Made by a program: the position numbers and the translations under genes
The notes under the pieces: model-generated
What the model saw: the letters and a program-made list of their open reading frames with translations, nothing else
The model's database searches: none
What the model was told of the DNA's origin: nothing
From: Parasponia andersonii
Taxonomy: Eukaryota; Streptophyta; Magnoliopsida; Rosales; Cannabaceae
Reading direction: 5' to 3'
Length of the DNA stretch: 64,000 bases
Assembly: GCA_002914805.1 (NCBI GenBank)
Contig: JXTB01000142.1
Location: 706,727-770,726 of the forward strand
Part shown: piece by piece, positions 37,301 to 49,942 of the stretch
How positions within the stretch are numbered: the first letter of the stretch is position 1
How the letters are laid out: each line of letters starts with the position of its first letter

Positions 37301-38080
37301 GCCCTATTTTTCTCTGGCGTGAACTTTTGGGGCTTCTGTCTGACCGGGGGAAATTTGGGGTCTGTGTTCAGTCGATGGCAGGTATGCGCGGGGTCTATTT
37401 CGGGCATGTCATTATAGGACCACATGAAGACGTCTTCTTCTGCCTAAGGAATTCTAACAGCTCGCTCTTTTCCTCTTCGGGTAGCAGGACCCCGATCAAG
37501 ACTACTTTCCTCAGTTCTACTTCTTTCAAAGGAACCGCCACCAGTTCCTCAATCGTAGTTTCTGGCCCATCAGACTCCTCTTCAATCCGCTTTATGTATG
37601 CTAGCAGATGGTCCTTTGATTGCTATCTGTCCCGTGTTGAGACGTTCGCACTCGTATTGGCTCCCCTTAAAGTGGTCGAAAAATATTTCCTCGCAGAGAC
37701 CTGATCTCCTTTAATGTCTATCATGTAAGTACCATCATTCGATTGAAATCTTAAGACCTGGTGGAGGGTGGAGGCGACCCCATGTATGGCGTGGATCCAC
37801 CCTCTCCTCATGATGATTTTGAAGGAAGACTAGCAATTGATAATGACGAAATCTACATCCAGACACCTCTCCACAGCACAGACCTTCAGAGTCGCCATGC
37901 TCAAAGGACTGACCTTAGTGCTATTAAAGGTGAATAGCGGCTAACAAGTCGGCCTAAGCACACTCTGATTCAGGCCCATGTTCTCGAAAGTGCTGAGGAA
38001 CAGGACGTTGACGCTACTTCTGCCGTCGACTAGGACCTTTCCGACTAATGCATAGTCGATCTACAGCTTAATCACCAGGG
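34390..38080 (-). pseudogene. Gypsy copy 1 pol: PR-RT-RNase H-aRNase H-integrase, broken
   Basis: Reading down from 38080. Protease region: RGWIHAIHGVASTLHQ near 37810-37760. RT: INKEVEILLENSLI, WVSNLVVVKKKNGDDRTYID, DAYSGYNQIPLYQED (37425-37030), MPFGLKNAGATYQRLMNKIF and catalytic YIDDLV (36978-36880), GQFLGYIMS. First RNase H/connection: FYASHMLLDAETRYSMTEK (about 36380). Second, archaeal-type RNase H: WTLYTDGSTKASGS, NNEAEYEAMLQGLELAL, KTDS (36030-35800). Integrase: CGNHSGGRSLAYKALTAGYF with CDKCHRFAP (35413-35260), where the first zinc His of the usual HxG is Tyr, then LLATDYFTKWVEAEAYA and the C-terminal MWAHRTTEQRSTERIPFAMV (34793-34575). The paired RNase H domains are a Tat-lineage trait. 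Stops and shifts occur throughout. Confidence 0.9.
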
Positions 38081-38639
38081 GGTTATTATGAGGTAGGTGC
38101 ACCATGGCCAAATCTTGCTGGGTGAAGGCGATGGGAGCAACTGAGGTGTAACTTTCTCCCATCGTCAGGTGGTTCACAGAATGCCCCATTCTCCTCAGGC
38201 GCTTCACCCTCTCTTCGGTACTTTTCTGGTGCTTTGCCTTCCTAACTCTGGATCGGCTCTAGTCTGTCTATAATCGTTGGTACTATCCTCAAAGCCTGCT
38301 CCCTCGATCCGGAGGCTTAGGTTTGCTTTTCTTTTTCGAGCTTGGCGGCGTCCTCCTTGGATTGGCTTCTGTCCGTCTTCACGTATTATTTCAACTTGTT
38401 GGCTTGGATCGCCATTATAACCTATGCGTAAAGGCTATGGTAGTTGATGGTATCATACCCGTGATCTTTATGAAATTGGCAGTACCTGCTCCTGTTCTTC
38501 ATGTGCTCAAAAATACTGGACTTAGGCGGATCTTTGAAAATGCCACTGTCTCTATTCTAGAGGTAGATCACATCGATCGGTATGTTGAGCTCGTACTTTG
38601 GCAGAGGGTCCTTAAACATCTTCCTCATCTTGCCGCTTT

Positions 38640-39780
38640 CTAAACCGGCTTAGGTTAGGACTCCTTGCTTCGGAGCTGACCTCTAGGCTAGCGTAGGCCT
38701 TTTTATTCTTTGCGTGGCCGGGATTTGCGCCGGTATTATTGTTATCATGACGGAGGCTTTAGGCGCTTTCTGGTAGCTTTCCAAGTACCCCAAATACCCC
38801 TTCCGATTTTGCTTAGACGTCTATCATATCGTATGACAAATTCAAGAGCAGATGGTCCGACAGCTTCGACCTTGGCTGTAGGCCCTTGACGAACGAGCTC
38901 GCGGTTTGGGCCGAGTCGGTGTTGTAAACTAAGGACATCACCTCCAGGAAATGTGACAAATATTCCCTTGGAGATTCGTTCGTGGATTGCTCCAACCAGT
39001 CGAGATCTCAAATGGTTTTCTACTACCTTCGAACACCCCCGTATTATTTTAGGAAAAGTTTGCAAAAATCTTCAAACTTGTTTATAGACTTTTCCATGAG
39101 TTGCTTGAACCACAACAAGGTTGACCCCGCCAGGGTAGTGGAGAAGACCTTTCAAGTCACAACTTCATCCTTAGTTTCTAGGGCTATCTTCTGCTAGAAA
39201 TGGTATATGTGGTCGAGGGGGTCGGTCTTTCCCTCGAACGGTCTGAAGGTCGGGGTCGTGAAGTCCTCTGGCTTGGGCTCTAGCTGGATCCAATCAGCGA
39301 GGCCGTCTGGTTGATCCCATGCACGGTCTGTTCTACCAGATTATCGGGGGTCTGGCTGTAATGGGCCCAAGCCTCTTACTCAGCTTCGCCATCATCTCTT
39401 GTTTCCAATTGGGCAGTACACCTTCCGAGCTCTCCAGGTGCACCGCTCCTGCCCGGAAAAGCCTTGTCTGGCTTTATCGTTCTCCCTGTATCCGCGATTT
39501 AGATGGGGCGGGGACTTCCCTCGGTGGTTGACCTCTAGACTCTTGCTGGACCTCATTATCAAAGTTCTCTCTTCGCCTGCTCCTGGCTTCTCTTGCCAAC
39601 AACCCTTCAAGGTGGGCATTATCTCTTTAAACTTCTGCTACTTCATCTTTTAAGCCCAGGATAGCCTCGTGGGTCATCTCGGCCTTCTTGTTTGCTTCTG
39701 CCAAGGCAGCAAGTATTTGGTCCAGCTTTTGCTCCAGACCTGATTGCACTTCCCGAGAGCTTCCTTCGGCGTCAGGACGT
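38640..39780 (-). pseudogene. Gypsy copy 1 gag, broken
   Basis: Minus-strand words spread over frames: a capsid-like stretch with ETKDEVVTCKVFSTTLAG and LLWFKQLMEKSINKF (39200-39080), then ESPREYLSHFLEVMSLVYN and TASSFVKGLQPRSKLSDHLL (38980-38840), as in the Retrotrans_gag family. The N-terminal part (39750-39400) is Arg/Glu-rich. Several frame changes prevent translation. A zinc-knuckle region may lie at 38640-38450 (HIEDLIRQ-like and CxxH words) but I cannot place it firmly. Confidence 0.7.
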
Positions 39781-39886
39781 GTGCTCCTAGTTATTATTCT
39801 TTAGGGTGCCATCCAATGTTGTATGACTTTTTTGTTCGGGGAGAGTGTGGTCGTGAGACTCTTACTCTTTCTCTGGCGCTCAACGT

Positions 39887-39906
39887 TCCCACAGACGGCG
39901 CCAAAC
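39887..39906 (-). other. primer-binding site of Gypsy copy 1
   Basis: On the minus strand directly after the LTR: TTTGGCGCCGTCTGTGGGA. TGGCGCC-type primer sites are common in Tat-lineage Gypsy elements; I do not name the tRNA because I cannot check its 3' end here. Confidence 0.7.
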
Positions 39907-40706
39907 TATTGGTGATGATTCTTACTAGCTGTCCATATGGCTCTGAACTACTAAAGTTGTATCTACCAACTGTCCACGTATCCTCGCTATCCCAGAGTAC
40001 TTTTGACTTCAAATCGGTCGAAGAGGCGGGGGTGGCCACCTGCAAAGACTCTCCGATGCTTAAGTCTGATGTTTATCCCTGAGATTGAATAACGAAGATC
40101 AAGTTTTTATCTTGCTTATAAAGTTTTATATATCTCTCTTTGTATATGTGTATATGCCTATGTCCTCAGGGGGACGCATAGCTCATCTATATAATTCTGG
40201 AATTGAGAACCTTCTCGCTCTCAATTCCAGGATCGAGTACTTTTTTTCATCATGACTTACTCTAGAAATCACGGGCCATGGTTATCATAATTTCTCTTAC
40301 ATCGTCGTGACCTACTTTCTGCCGTCTCCTATGGCTCAAGTCTGGTGGGGGCGAGACGTTGATAAGCCGCCGTCCTGTCAAGACGGTTTGCCCAATGCGC
40401 ACACCTACTTAGGACTGCATTAAAGGTCTGGAATAGTGCGCCGCCTCCGGTGATTTTCTGGCGGAAGACCCTCGAGACTCCTGACCCTTAGCTACCACGG
40501 TAAGAATTAGACTGGACTGAATGCATCCAAGGTCTGGGATTGATTCGACTCTGGCCTCCGACAGCCCACGGGCCCATACGGTATCATGTGTGACTCGTGT
40601 GGTTTTTAAGCAGTGCTTCTGGATACGTGTCAGACTATACACCCCTTGTGACTTATTCTGCCACTTAATCATCCACATAGTACATAATCTAAGAGTAGGC
40701 CCCACA
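39907..40706 (-). repeat. 5' LTR of Gypsy copy 1
   Basis: 800 bases. On the minus strand it starts TGTGGGGCCTAC and ends CCAATA (expected CCAACA). It aligns along its whole length with 54047-54881; for example 'gacggtttgccc' followed by 'gcgcacacctact', and 'aggcgggg.tggccacctgca', are in both. The final CA is mutated to TA. The partner LTR of this copy is lost. Confidence 0.85.
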
Positions 40707-42101
40707 CTAAGTACAATATTAGGAATTTATATTTCAAGATATTTATGGGATTTGTCACTTATAGTGTACTATACATACCTACGTTTGTTAATCCAAGCTA
40801 AATTTTTTAATTTTCTTTCCTTATCTAGTAGATAGAATCAATTGATATAATCATAGAACTGGTTATTATGGTATTGAATTTCTGAGTATAGTACTAAAAC
40901 TCTGAATTATTTTGCGTTGTATCTATCTATTTTTTCACTGTTCGTATCCTATATTACTGAAAGAAAAATCCAGATACTGGACTTTTTATTATTTGTGTAT
41001 ATATTGCTCAAAAGTAAACCCAAATAGATTTTTCTTTATTAATGGTGGATTTTAGAGAAGAAAGATTTGATTAAAAGAGAGAGAGTGAAAACAAAGAAGA
41101 TAGTTTTTTAATTCTATTTTCTTAATTCTTTATAATTTTTTAATATTTTTAAAAATGACATAAATTTTCTAAGGTGACATTTAACGAGAAAAATGGAGAG
41201 TTGTGACAAAATTTAGACAAAATATATTATTACTGTCAATATATATATATATATAAAGTATAAATTTTGTCTAAAAAATAGATTTTTACCGTAACTTTCT
41301 CAAAAATAAATAAAAGTCAATTAATGACAACTATCGGCAATAAAATTTAAGACAATTATTTTATTAAAAAAATTGAAACAAGAAAGTTACCAAAGACCAA
41401 CTGCAACACAACAAAACTCCAACTGGGCCACTCAAATATATCTAAACAGTTGGAACTTGGACAACTCCTAATAATGGTTGTCATTTATTAATTCTAACCA
41501 AAAAAAGGTGATCGACCTTAAATTTTAGTATTATTAGCTATGATGAGTAATTATGAGTAATGATAGCTTCTTTATTTATTTATTTATTAATTATTTTTTT
41601 TTAAGTATGAGCGATGATTTTTTTTTTTAAAGAGTGATGATATTAAATAAAACAAAACACGTTTGATTTTAGATTTTAGACAACCCTTAATTAATCTATT
41701 GCTATGCTTTTCAGAATAGTAATTAATATACAGCTATTGATCCATAGCTGTAACATTTGTACTAAGTTGTAGTACCGACTGTACTAAGCCATTTCGAACG
41801 TGTACTAAACGGTACTTCTAAAGAGGGGTAATGTAGACATTTGACAGGCTAAATCTTTCTCTATATAACGAATTAAGCATCCATTTTAATTAATCAGCCA
41901 GCTTTTGTAATGGTTGAGAAAAAAAAAAAAAACTATACATAATGATACATCTTTTGCTAGAATTTTTTTCTTTTTCCTTCTCCTGTTGGTCATATCTTTA
42001 TAGTTGATAAAGGTACCTACCCTAAATCTATAACTCCGATAGTATCTATTGGAGTGGCAATTTCAAAATTCCATCGTCAATGGCAGAGTACAAGCAAGAA
42101 T

Positions 42102-42180
42102 ATTAAATCTCGACCAGCCGAGTAGAAATATTTTGTATTATTAGAATTTAATATTTCTGGTCGACTGGTAGAGATTTAAT
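42102..42180. repeat. 79-bp hairpin with 31-bp arms
   Basis: Left arm attaaatctcgaccagccga (from 42102, to 42132) pairs with the right arm (42150-42180), whose reverse complement reads attaaatctctaccagtcga; about 26 of 31 positions match, with a 17-base loop. It may be a tiny foldback element; a small-RNA precursor is possible but unproven. Confidence 0.75.
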
Positions 42181-43073
42181 TCTCTTCGTAAATCACTCTA
42201 AGAGTTTAACGTATAAGGTACATGTTATAAATTTATTTATTTATTATGATTTAGATAGTTGGAGATTTATTTTTAAAATTATCATATTTTTGCTTCCTAA
42301 ATTCGATAACAAGAATGTAAATTAATAGTTNTGCATATGAAACCATTCAAATCCCTTCATTTAAATACTATACATAGAAATCATCCAAATGTTCCATATA
42401 GTAGCCCATTGAAATTGAGATAATTATAATGATAAAAATTGAGATTTCTGAATTGTCATCTCTTGATTATATCAAAATGATAGTGACCTCTCAAAATAAA
42501 AATAAATAAACATAATAAATAAATTTACGATGACAGTCTTTGGGTGTTAAAAAAAGATTGAAGATCAACCTTTCACCATTTTAGATAACAGTATCCATTG
42601 AACCCGGGGGAAAAAAGTACAGAGTACATATCCCTTTGGTTTAATAAAGATAAAAAAATTATAGTTTCACCACTTAGCTAAGTTATTCTAAATTTTAAGC
42701 AATTTATTATTGATTTAACATAAACAACTTATAACTAAATGAAATTTAGTGGTTTTGAGAACATTTTACTAGTAGAGGGATGTTTGGGTAATTATTTTTT
42801 GACCAGGGATGTCATTATAATTTTGAAAATAGTCAAGGAGTATTGTAGTGTAACTTTCGTATAAAAATATATTTTTCATTTTTTCTGTGAATACTTTTCT
42901 CAGTTATCTTCTATCGTGTATGAGTAATTAAATCTCTTCTATATATTGCTTTTATCTCTTGGTAAATCATCCACCTAGATTGGATTGCATAAAGTATTGT
43001 AAATTAAGATGGAGATTCATATTTCTTATTTTAAATCCAATATAACCTAACGATCCAACCTCAATAAATACTT

Positions 43074-43366
43074 AAAAAATGTTATAACAGTTTCTTTTCT
43101 GTTGGTTTGGTTCTGATAAACAAAAATTCAACGGATGTATGCTCGTTTAATATAGTAATTTTATAATAAGTCTATTTTCTATAAATATGTATTTATGGAT
43201 CTAATTATTGGTATATATATAAAAAATGTTATTACAGTTTCTTTTCTGTTGGTTTGGTTCTGATAAACAAAAATTCAACGGATGTATGCTCGTTTAATAT
43301 AGTAATTTTATAATAAGTCTATTTTCTATAAATATGTATTTATGGATCTAATTATTGGTATATATA
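43074..43366. repeat. 147-bp tandem duplication, nearly identical
   Basis: The unit starting aaaaaatgttataacagttt at 43074 recurs at 43221 (aaaaaatgttattacagttt). Over 147 bases I see one difference, so the event is recent. Confidence 0.92.
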
Positions 43367-45998
43367 TATACACACCGATTCAGTAGTATTTTTTCTCTAT
43401 CTATACATATAAGTACTGACTAATAAAAATTTATTATATATATTATTTTATTATAAAAAATAAAAAAAATAATATAATGATAGGCGTTTTTTATATATTT
43501 AATTTTAATCGTTGGATTAGATGTGACGGTTTAAAATAATATTTACACGTAAATAAAAAAAAAATCTACGGCAACCTATACATATATAGGTTTGACTTAA
43601 AATTTGTTCTTAATGCAAAAGGGAGCAGATAAAAAATAATTAGGAGAAAATGAGAGTTTGTGTCCTTTGTCTACCCTATGTTTCAATAAATGTCTGTTTT
43701 TATATTTTTATAACTAAATAATCAAATATATGTTTTTTTACATCTGATATATCTAATTTATATATTAGTTTTAATTTATGTATTGAGTACATTATTATTA
43801 TTTTTTGACATTATTTAAAAACTGGACATTTATCAAAAGTAGGCCTAAAATTCGGCCATTGTTTTTATTAAGATCCTTAATTAGGTTAAAGTAAGGCTCA
43901 AGTCCAAACCCATTATCCAATCCAATTCACCAACAAATAGTTGGATTAAATTGGATTTCAAATCCAATATTTTTATCATGCATTTGATGGGCTTAGACTA
44001 CTTAGGAACTACAAACTAGCAAGGAAATTAGTACGTGTAGGTTTTTTTTTTTTAATATTTAAATAATCATCTGTTTCTTTTTCTTATATCTAAATAGTGG
44101 GAGTATATTTATTTTTATATTTGTTATATCTATTTATATAACGCTTTTAGTTTTAGTTTATATATCGAGTATATTAATTTTTGTGTTGGTTATATGATAA
44201 TTTACCCATAGTATACACTCTATACATGCTATTTTGCTATTTAATTTGTTAAAATATCTAAAATTTGATTATTTTGCTGTAAGACTCTTGAAAGTATTTT
44301 ATTTTATTGAGAAAACTACACATGAAATGAAAATTTTGTCATTTAATGTTTGCCCTTCTCACTGTGAAAGGAAGGAGTGAGTTCAATTTTTCAGAGAAAT
44401 ATTGGGAAACGTATTTTGTGCTAAATGGCGCTGTATAGAAGTTGGGTGGTAATGGTTTGGGTCTGTAGATGGAAGACTTTTCAGTTCTGATTACATGGTT
44501 GAAAGGTATCACTCGTCTCTCACTATCTTGAAGAGCTTCGCTATGAATAGAGAAGAGTAACTATTTAGTTGTAGCAGCAATAAAAAACTTATATGCTCTC
44601 CTTCCCTCTCCATTATTGGAATGGGCTTTGGTCTTGGACTTGGGCGTAAAGGCCCAATCTTGTTCCTGAGGTGGTTTAATGCAGAATAGATGTTAGGGAA
44701 ATGGGTAATTTGGCATTTTGGAAAAATGAATTTCACATAGTTGTCCGAGGTATATAATTTTATAATATTTTAGAATTAATCAATAGTCACAAATTTTGTA
44801 ATTCTCATCACATTATTGTCTATATTATTGAAAAGTCATTTTTTAAAATACTGCTAAAAAACTCATTTTAGTCAAAATTAGTACTATTTATTTCAAATTC
44901 CTAGATATTAGTACAATTTATGCTCCTCTTTAAGGAATAAGGGGATTCTAGTGAAAATTACGCTGGGTTGGGCTATGATTTTGTCTAAGGAAGACTGATT
45001 TTTACGACGTATTTATCATTTTTGGTTCCTCAAGGTTTATTACTTTTACTAAATAACTGGTTTATCTTAAAGTAAATAACTAATTTACTTTTCTTCTTCT
45101 TTTATATACCACCATTTGTATATGCATGATTAATTATGTTAGTGGTAAATAAGTGACATGTATATATCTCAATGGTAAATATAAGTGATATGCGACACTA
45201 TAATAGTGGCAAATACGTAGTTTACCACAGGTATAGTGGTAAATATTTAATAGTTTGCCTCAGTAAACTCTGATCATTACAATTGAAAAGAGAATATATT
45301 CGTTCATTAAAAAAAAAAAAAAAAGATAAGAAAAAAATGATATCTACTAAATCCAACCTTCAAGAGTAAAGTATTTTTGTACAAGCCCCTTTATTATTTG
45401 TTATAGGCTGATGTACACCTACTTGTTTGTAGATATATAGAAATATATATGCTCATAATAATAATATACGTATTTGTGAAACTCGTTTATTCAACGATAT
45501 ATTTCAGGTGAAAATTTTTATATATGCTTTTTTTTTTTTTTGAGGGGGTATATATGCGCTTATTCCTGTGTAAACAATTTTTTTTTTTTGGGTATAGAAT
45601 TTCCGCTTTATATATTTCCTTATTACAGATTAATCATATACGGATGATCAACGTCACTTCTGTCGAAGATTGATTGGAATAAATTCCTAGCCCTTTTCAG
45701 TTTTCACACAACAGCCTCATTAGGTATTCCTTTAAGTCATTGAAACATTTTCAAATACTAGAAGATTATTGAAACATTCTTTAGCTTAAATTATTCGTAC
45801 ACTCACATACATTGTTAAAAGGGGAAGACAAAAATCTCACGAAAATTAATTAGTATAAGTTAGAAAAACCTACTACAAATAAACCAGCAAGCATTTGTTG
45901 ATTTACACATAACTTTACAATCGTAAAGTGAGTCAACCAACAAATATTTGCCGACCATATCAACTTATTAAGCAATCAAATAACAAATAATCAAAAAC

Positions 45999-47272
45999 TT
46001 AGTGGTGCATGCCATTTACGGACAACCTCCCAGTCGCTCCACAAGCAAGAGCCTCATTAGGTATGCCCTTGACATTGCGACCATCGATGTCAAAAATCAC
46101 TCCCATTCCCATGTGCAAATGAGGCTCAATGTGGCAATGAAACGCCCAAACCCCGCGATTGTCAGCGATAAATCGTAGGGCAGTCCATCCGTAAGGGAAA
46201 ATCACCGCGGTGTTTCTAAGGGGCGGGTTCTTTAGGTTGAGTTTCCTCTCATCTTCACTCGAAAATTTCCCCTCCCCATACCCTAGAACCCAAAAGTCGT
46301 GCCCGTGCAAGTGCCATGGGTGAATTTCGCTGACATTCGCGGCTAGCGCGTTAGCGTTTTGAAGAATGACGTCCACAGTGGTGTTGTAGTTTAGCCTGTA
46401 GACCCCACTGCCACTTGTCGTGTTTGGGTTGGCCGGGGGGTTCATGACGTCATAATTGGATGGGAAGTTTTCGGGTGGGCTTGTTTGGTCATAGGTATGG
46501 TTGAGCAAAAATTTCACCGAGCCCAAGTAAGGGGTAGATGGTAGTGCTAAGGAGACGTTGTTTATGGCCCACTTTATGTAGCCGTTGATCTTGTTTTGGG
46601 TGTTGAGGAGGGTGATCCGACGGTCGTAGAATTTGGGAGGTTTCGGAGACCCCATTCGGGCGAAAATTCTCTTGGAAAATGACTTACTGTGGTTGTAATC
46701 ATTCCACTGGGGAGTGACTGGAGGAGGTGAAATGGGGAGTTTTGACGCTGAATTTGGGAGGTAATTTAGTAGGGTAAGACCTTGTGGGGTATTGGGTTTT
46801 CTGCCTCTAACTCCTATTGAGAGCCAATAATTATTTTTAGGGTTTTGATCTGTCGTTATTAAGACCGAGTAACTCTCCCCTGAATAAATGTCCAAGTCAT
46901 CCACTGCAAATGGTTGAACATAGTTCCCATCAGCTTCCACCACCACCATTTTGTGTTTCTGATGAAAAAAAAAATAAAATTAATAAGTATGTTTTTTGTT
47001 TTTTTGTTTTTCTTTTTTTTTTTTTAAAAAACAGATATTAGAGACAATATACAAAGTTACTGATCAACCTAACTGCTAGAAGACCAATTAAGTGTGAAAA
47101 AAAAAAAAATCGACACACCTTGAGCTAAAAAAGAGTGATGAAATACTTTTCACAAAAGTGGGAGAAAAAAAAAAAGAACAGAAAACATAACACCAAAGAA
47201 AAAGTACTCAAGACTCTAGCAGATTTGTCCCTCTACAAGCTCCATGATTATGTTCCGAGTCCCATGATTGTT

Positions 47273-47309
<37 letters not shown>

Positions 47310-47728
47310 GATAACCCTACTCACTAAAGTGAGTTAACATGTGGAACAGTTACATACACTAAAGTGAGTTAACGTGTGTAACAGTGGAATGAGTACGTAT
47401 GGTTAAAAAGTGTGCAAAGTGGGCCCATCAAGAAGCAGCATAGCAATTTCTAGAGGAAGAAACGTTAAGAAGGTCATAAAATTAATTTATTGCAGTCCTC
47501 TTTATATTCCATTATATGATTCGCTACCAATCACTACTAGTACTAATATTGCTCCCGCTCCTAGTTCCTCGCAAAGACAATATATAGCAATCTTTTTTTT
47601 TTTTTCCGTTGTTTAGTGCTTTGACTTGCTTCCCCTCTTTTTGCACTAGTTTACTTAATCAAAAAATTATTTTTCCCTTTGCCAATTACTTTTCCCGCCC
47701 TTGATCCCTATGTCTTTTCAATTTTCAT

Positions 47729-47763
<35 letters not shown>

Positions 47764-49908
47764 TAGGTTGTCAATCCAATAGGTATTTTTTTTCTTTACT
47801 TATGTATAGGTATTTTTTTCTTAGCCGTTGGATCACTATCTAATGGTGATCCAATGGCTATAATAAAGTGCATAAAAAGACGTGCATCATTAATGCTCTT
47901 TCTCTCTCCTACTTTTTACAATAAAAAAATATATATGCTAAATTTTTATTGGCCAAATTGATACCTATGCATAGGTAAAAAAAAAAAATACCTATTGGAT
48001 TGGTGCCCATATGCATAATATATGCTTATTTTTTTTCATTAGTCACATTGTTGTGATAATTATATACTCCTTACTCATACATACACACACACATTCACCA
48101 TGTTTCAATGCATTTAATTGAATGTAATTATAAAAAAACAAAAACAAAATTTTATTTTTTTTCCTTAAAAAAAAAGAAAAAGAAAATTGCTAATGCCACA
48201 ATCAAAACAGTTGAAAATAGATAATAACAGAAAAATCTATGTAGATGATTGACGTTTAGCTAGATGGGGGACAATTCACCGACTTCTAAGATTAAATTGG
48301 TCTATGTAGCTTGATGACAAAAAAGATACATGAGAAAAGCAAAAACCTATTCCTTGTATTACTTAACTTTTCTTCCAAAATAAGTGATTTCCCACGAACT
48401 TTATTTAACTTCAACCTTTTCTAGCGTGTAACTTTATTGATACTAAAGAAAAAGTTTAGTTTGACACAACCCTATGTTTTTTAGATCTAGTTTCGAGAAA
48501 GTCAATAATGGACTGTGCAATTGTCCACCACATATGCGGATAAGAACAGAATATGAAAAAACATAAATTTAAGTTGATGTAAAAATGTAATATTGTAATA
48601 AAGAAAATATAATATTCAATCAGTAATGTAGGAATATGTTCATATAGCATATATATATATATATATATAGTCAGGAGTGAATAGTATAATTACCCCAATG
48701 GCCAAGTTGAGGGAAGCTAGGGCAGTGGTACTAGCGATTCTTAGCCTGTAGGACTTTTTGGGTTGCACGTGCAGAATCTGGGGTGCGCACTTCTCCCCAC
48801 CCTTTAAGTTGCACTGGTTAGTAGAGGAGTTGCTGTAATGCGCTGCCAAAGAGCAATTATATTGTCCCCTACCGTTGATCAACAAGCTCTGGTAAAGTAA
48901 ATAGCCACAGCATCCAATGAAAAAAGAGAAACATGTTAAGTGAACGCAAACGAAAAAAAAAAAATCCAGAAAAGAATATAAAATTCGTAACCGATTATGA
49001 TATTGCTAAATAAATCCGAAGTTCCAGGTGAATTATTCAAACAATTAAGTACTTTTTAATCGTTAGATAATTTGCAGTTTTTTTTTTTATGATATGTTTT
49101 GAGAAAAAAATAAAGTTGCATTATTGGATGATATTTCAGACACAAAGAAATAAAAGCAATATTGAGTGATGTGTATTGTGTTTTCTTTTCTTCTTATATG
49201 CGACTTTTTTTTTTTCTTTTTCCTTTTCTTGTGGAATTGACGATCTTGGGTTGAGATAGTCAAAAAGATGCTGATCTAACATACCTGACACTAAGTACGT
49301 ACAAACAACCAGTTGAAAGTAAGAATCTCCACTTATAAAATTACCTAAGTTAAAATAATTTGTTGCAATACTAAAATGTAAAGTCATCATTGTAAATCAA
49401 AAAAAAAAATCATTTTTTTTCCTTGAAAAAGAATTTTTGGAGTAGACCTAAAACTTACCTCTTCATACTCAATATTCATTCCATCAAAGAAAGAACGATT
49501 CTAAAGATATGGTACGTGAATTATAATAGTGTCTAGCAAGCTTTAACGTTAATAATACTCTCCAATAATTTTAACCATAATTTTTTTTCATTCAACAAAA
49601 AATACACGCATTTTTAAGGGTATGCTTATATTTTTCTCCCACTGTCTCATATGTATGATTGTTCTAGTTGTGTCTTTTCGGTCAGTTGTTTTTTTCCAAT
49701 TATTTTCCCGTAAAAATTATTCCTCTTTCCATTTTCTGTATTATTACATTTTTGAAATGGAATATATTTTCTACAGAATGGTCACTATTGACAAATCCTC
49801 ACAGAATGGTCACTATTGACAAATCCTCTTTTTTTTTTTTTTTTCAAAAGATTGAATTTGATAAAGATCATTTATTTAATTAGTTGTAGTACCGGTAGCT
49901 TCTTCTAG

Positions 49909-49942
<34 letters not shown>

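Larger units (their letters stand above)
32330..40706 (-). mobile_element. Gypsy copy 1 (Tat-lineage layout), 3' truncated
   Basis: Read on the minus strand: 5' LTR 40706-39907, primer site, gag about 39780-38640, protease/RT/RNase H/second RNase H/integrase about 38080-34390, two tandem arrays (34195-33385), then only the C-terminal end of the antisense ORF down to the break with Copia 2. Nearly every part has a counterpart in Gypsy copy 2 (54047-64000), with many base differences, so the two are separate old insertions of one family. The start of the antisense ORF and the 3' LTR are lost here. Confidence 0.88.
40707..45998. other. intergenic region between Gypsy copy 1 and ascorbate oxidase
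   Basis: No gene supported in 5.3 kb of AT-rich DNA. Contents that can be named: a strong hairpin at 42102-42180, one unresolved base at 42331, a near-perfect 147-bp tandem duplication at 43074-43366, and poly-A/T tracts. The last few hundred bases are probably 3' UTR of the ascorbate oxidase gene. Confidence 0.6.

Noticed and set aside
43370..43600. Another MITE around the 'cgttggattagatg' word
   Set aside because: I could not pair its ends; only a short palindrome-like word resembles the element at 47761.
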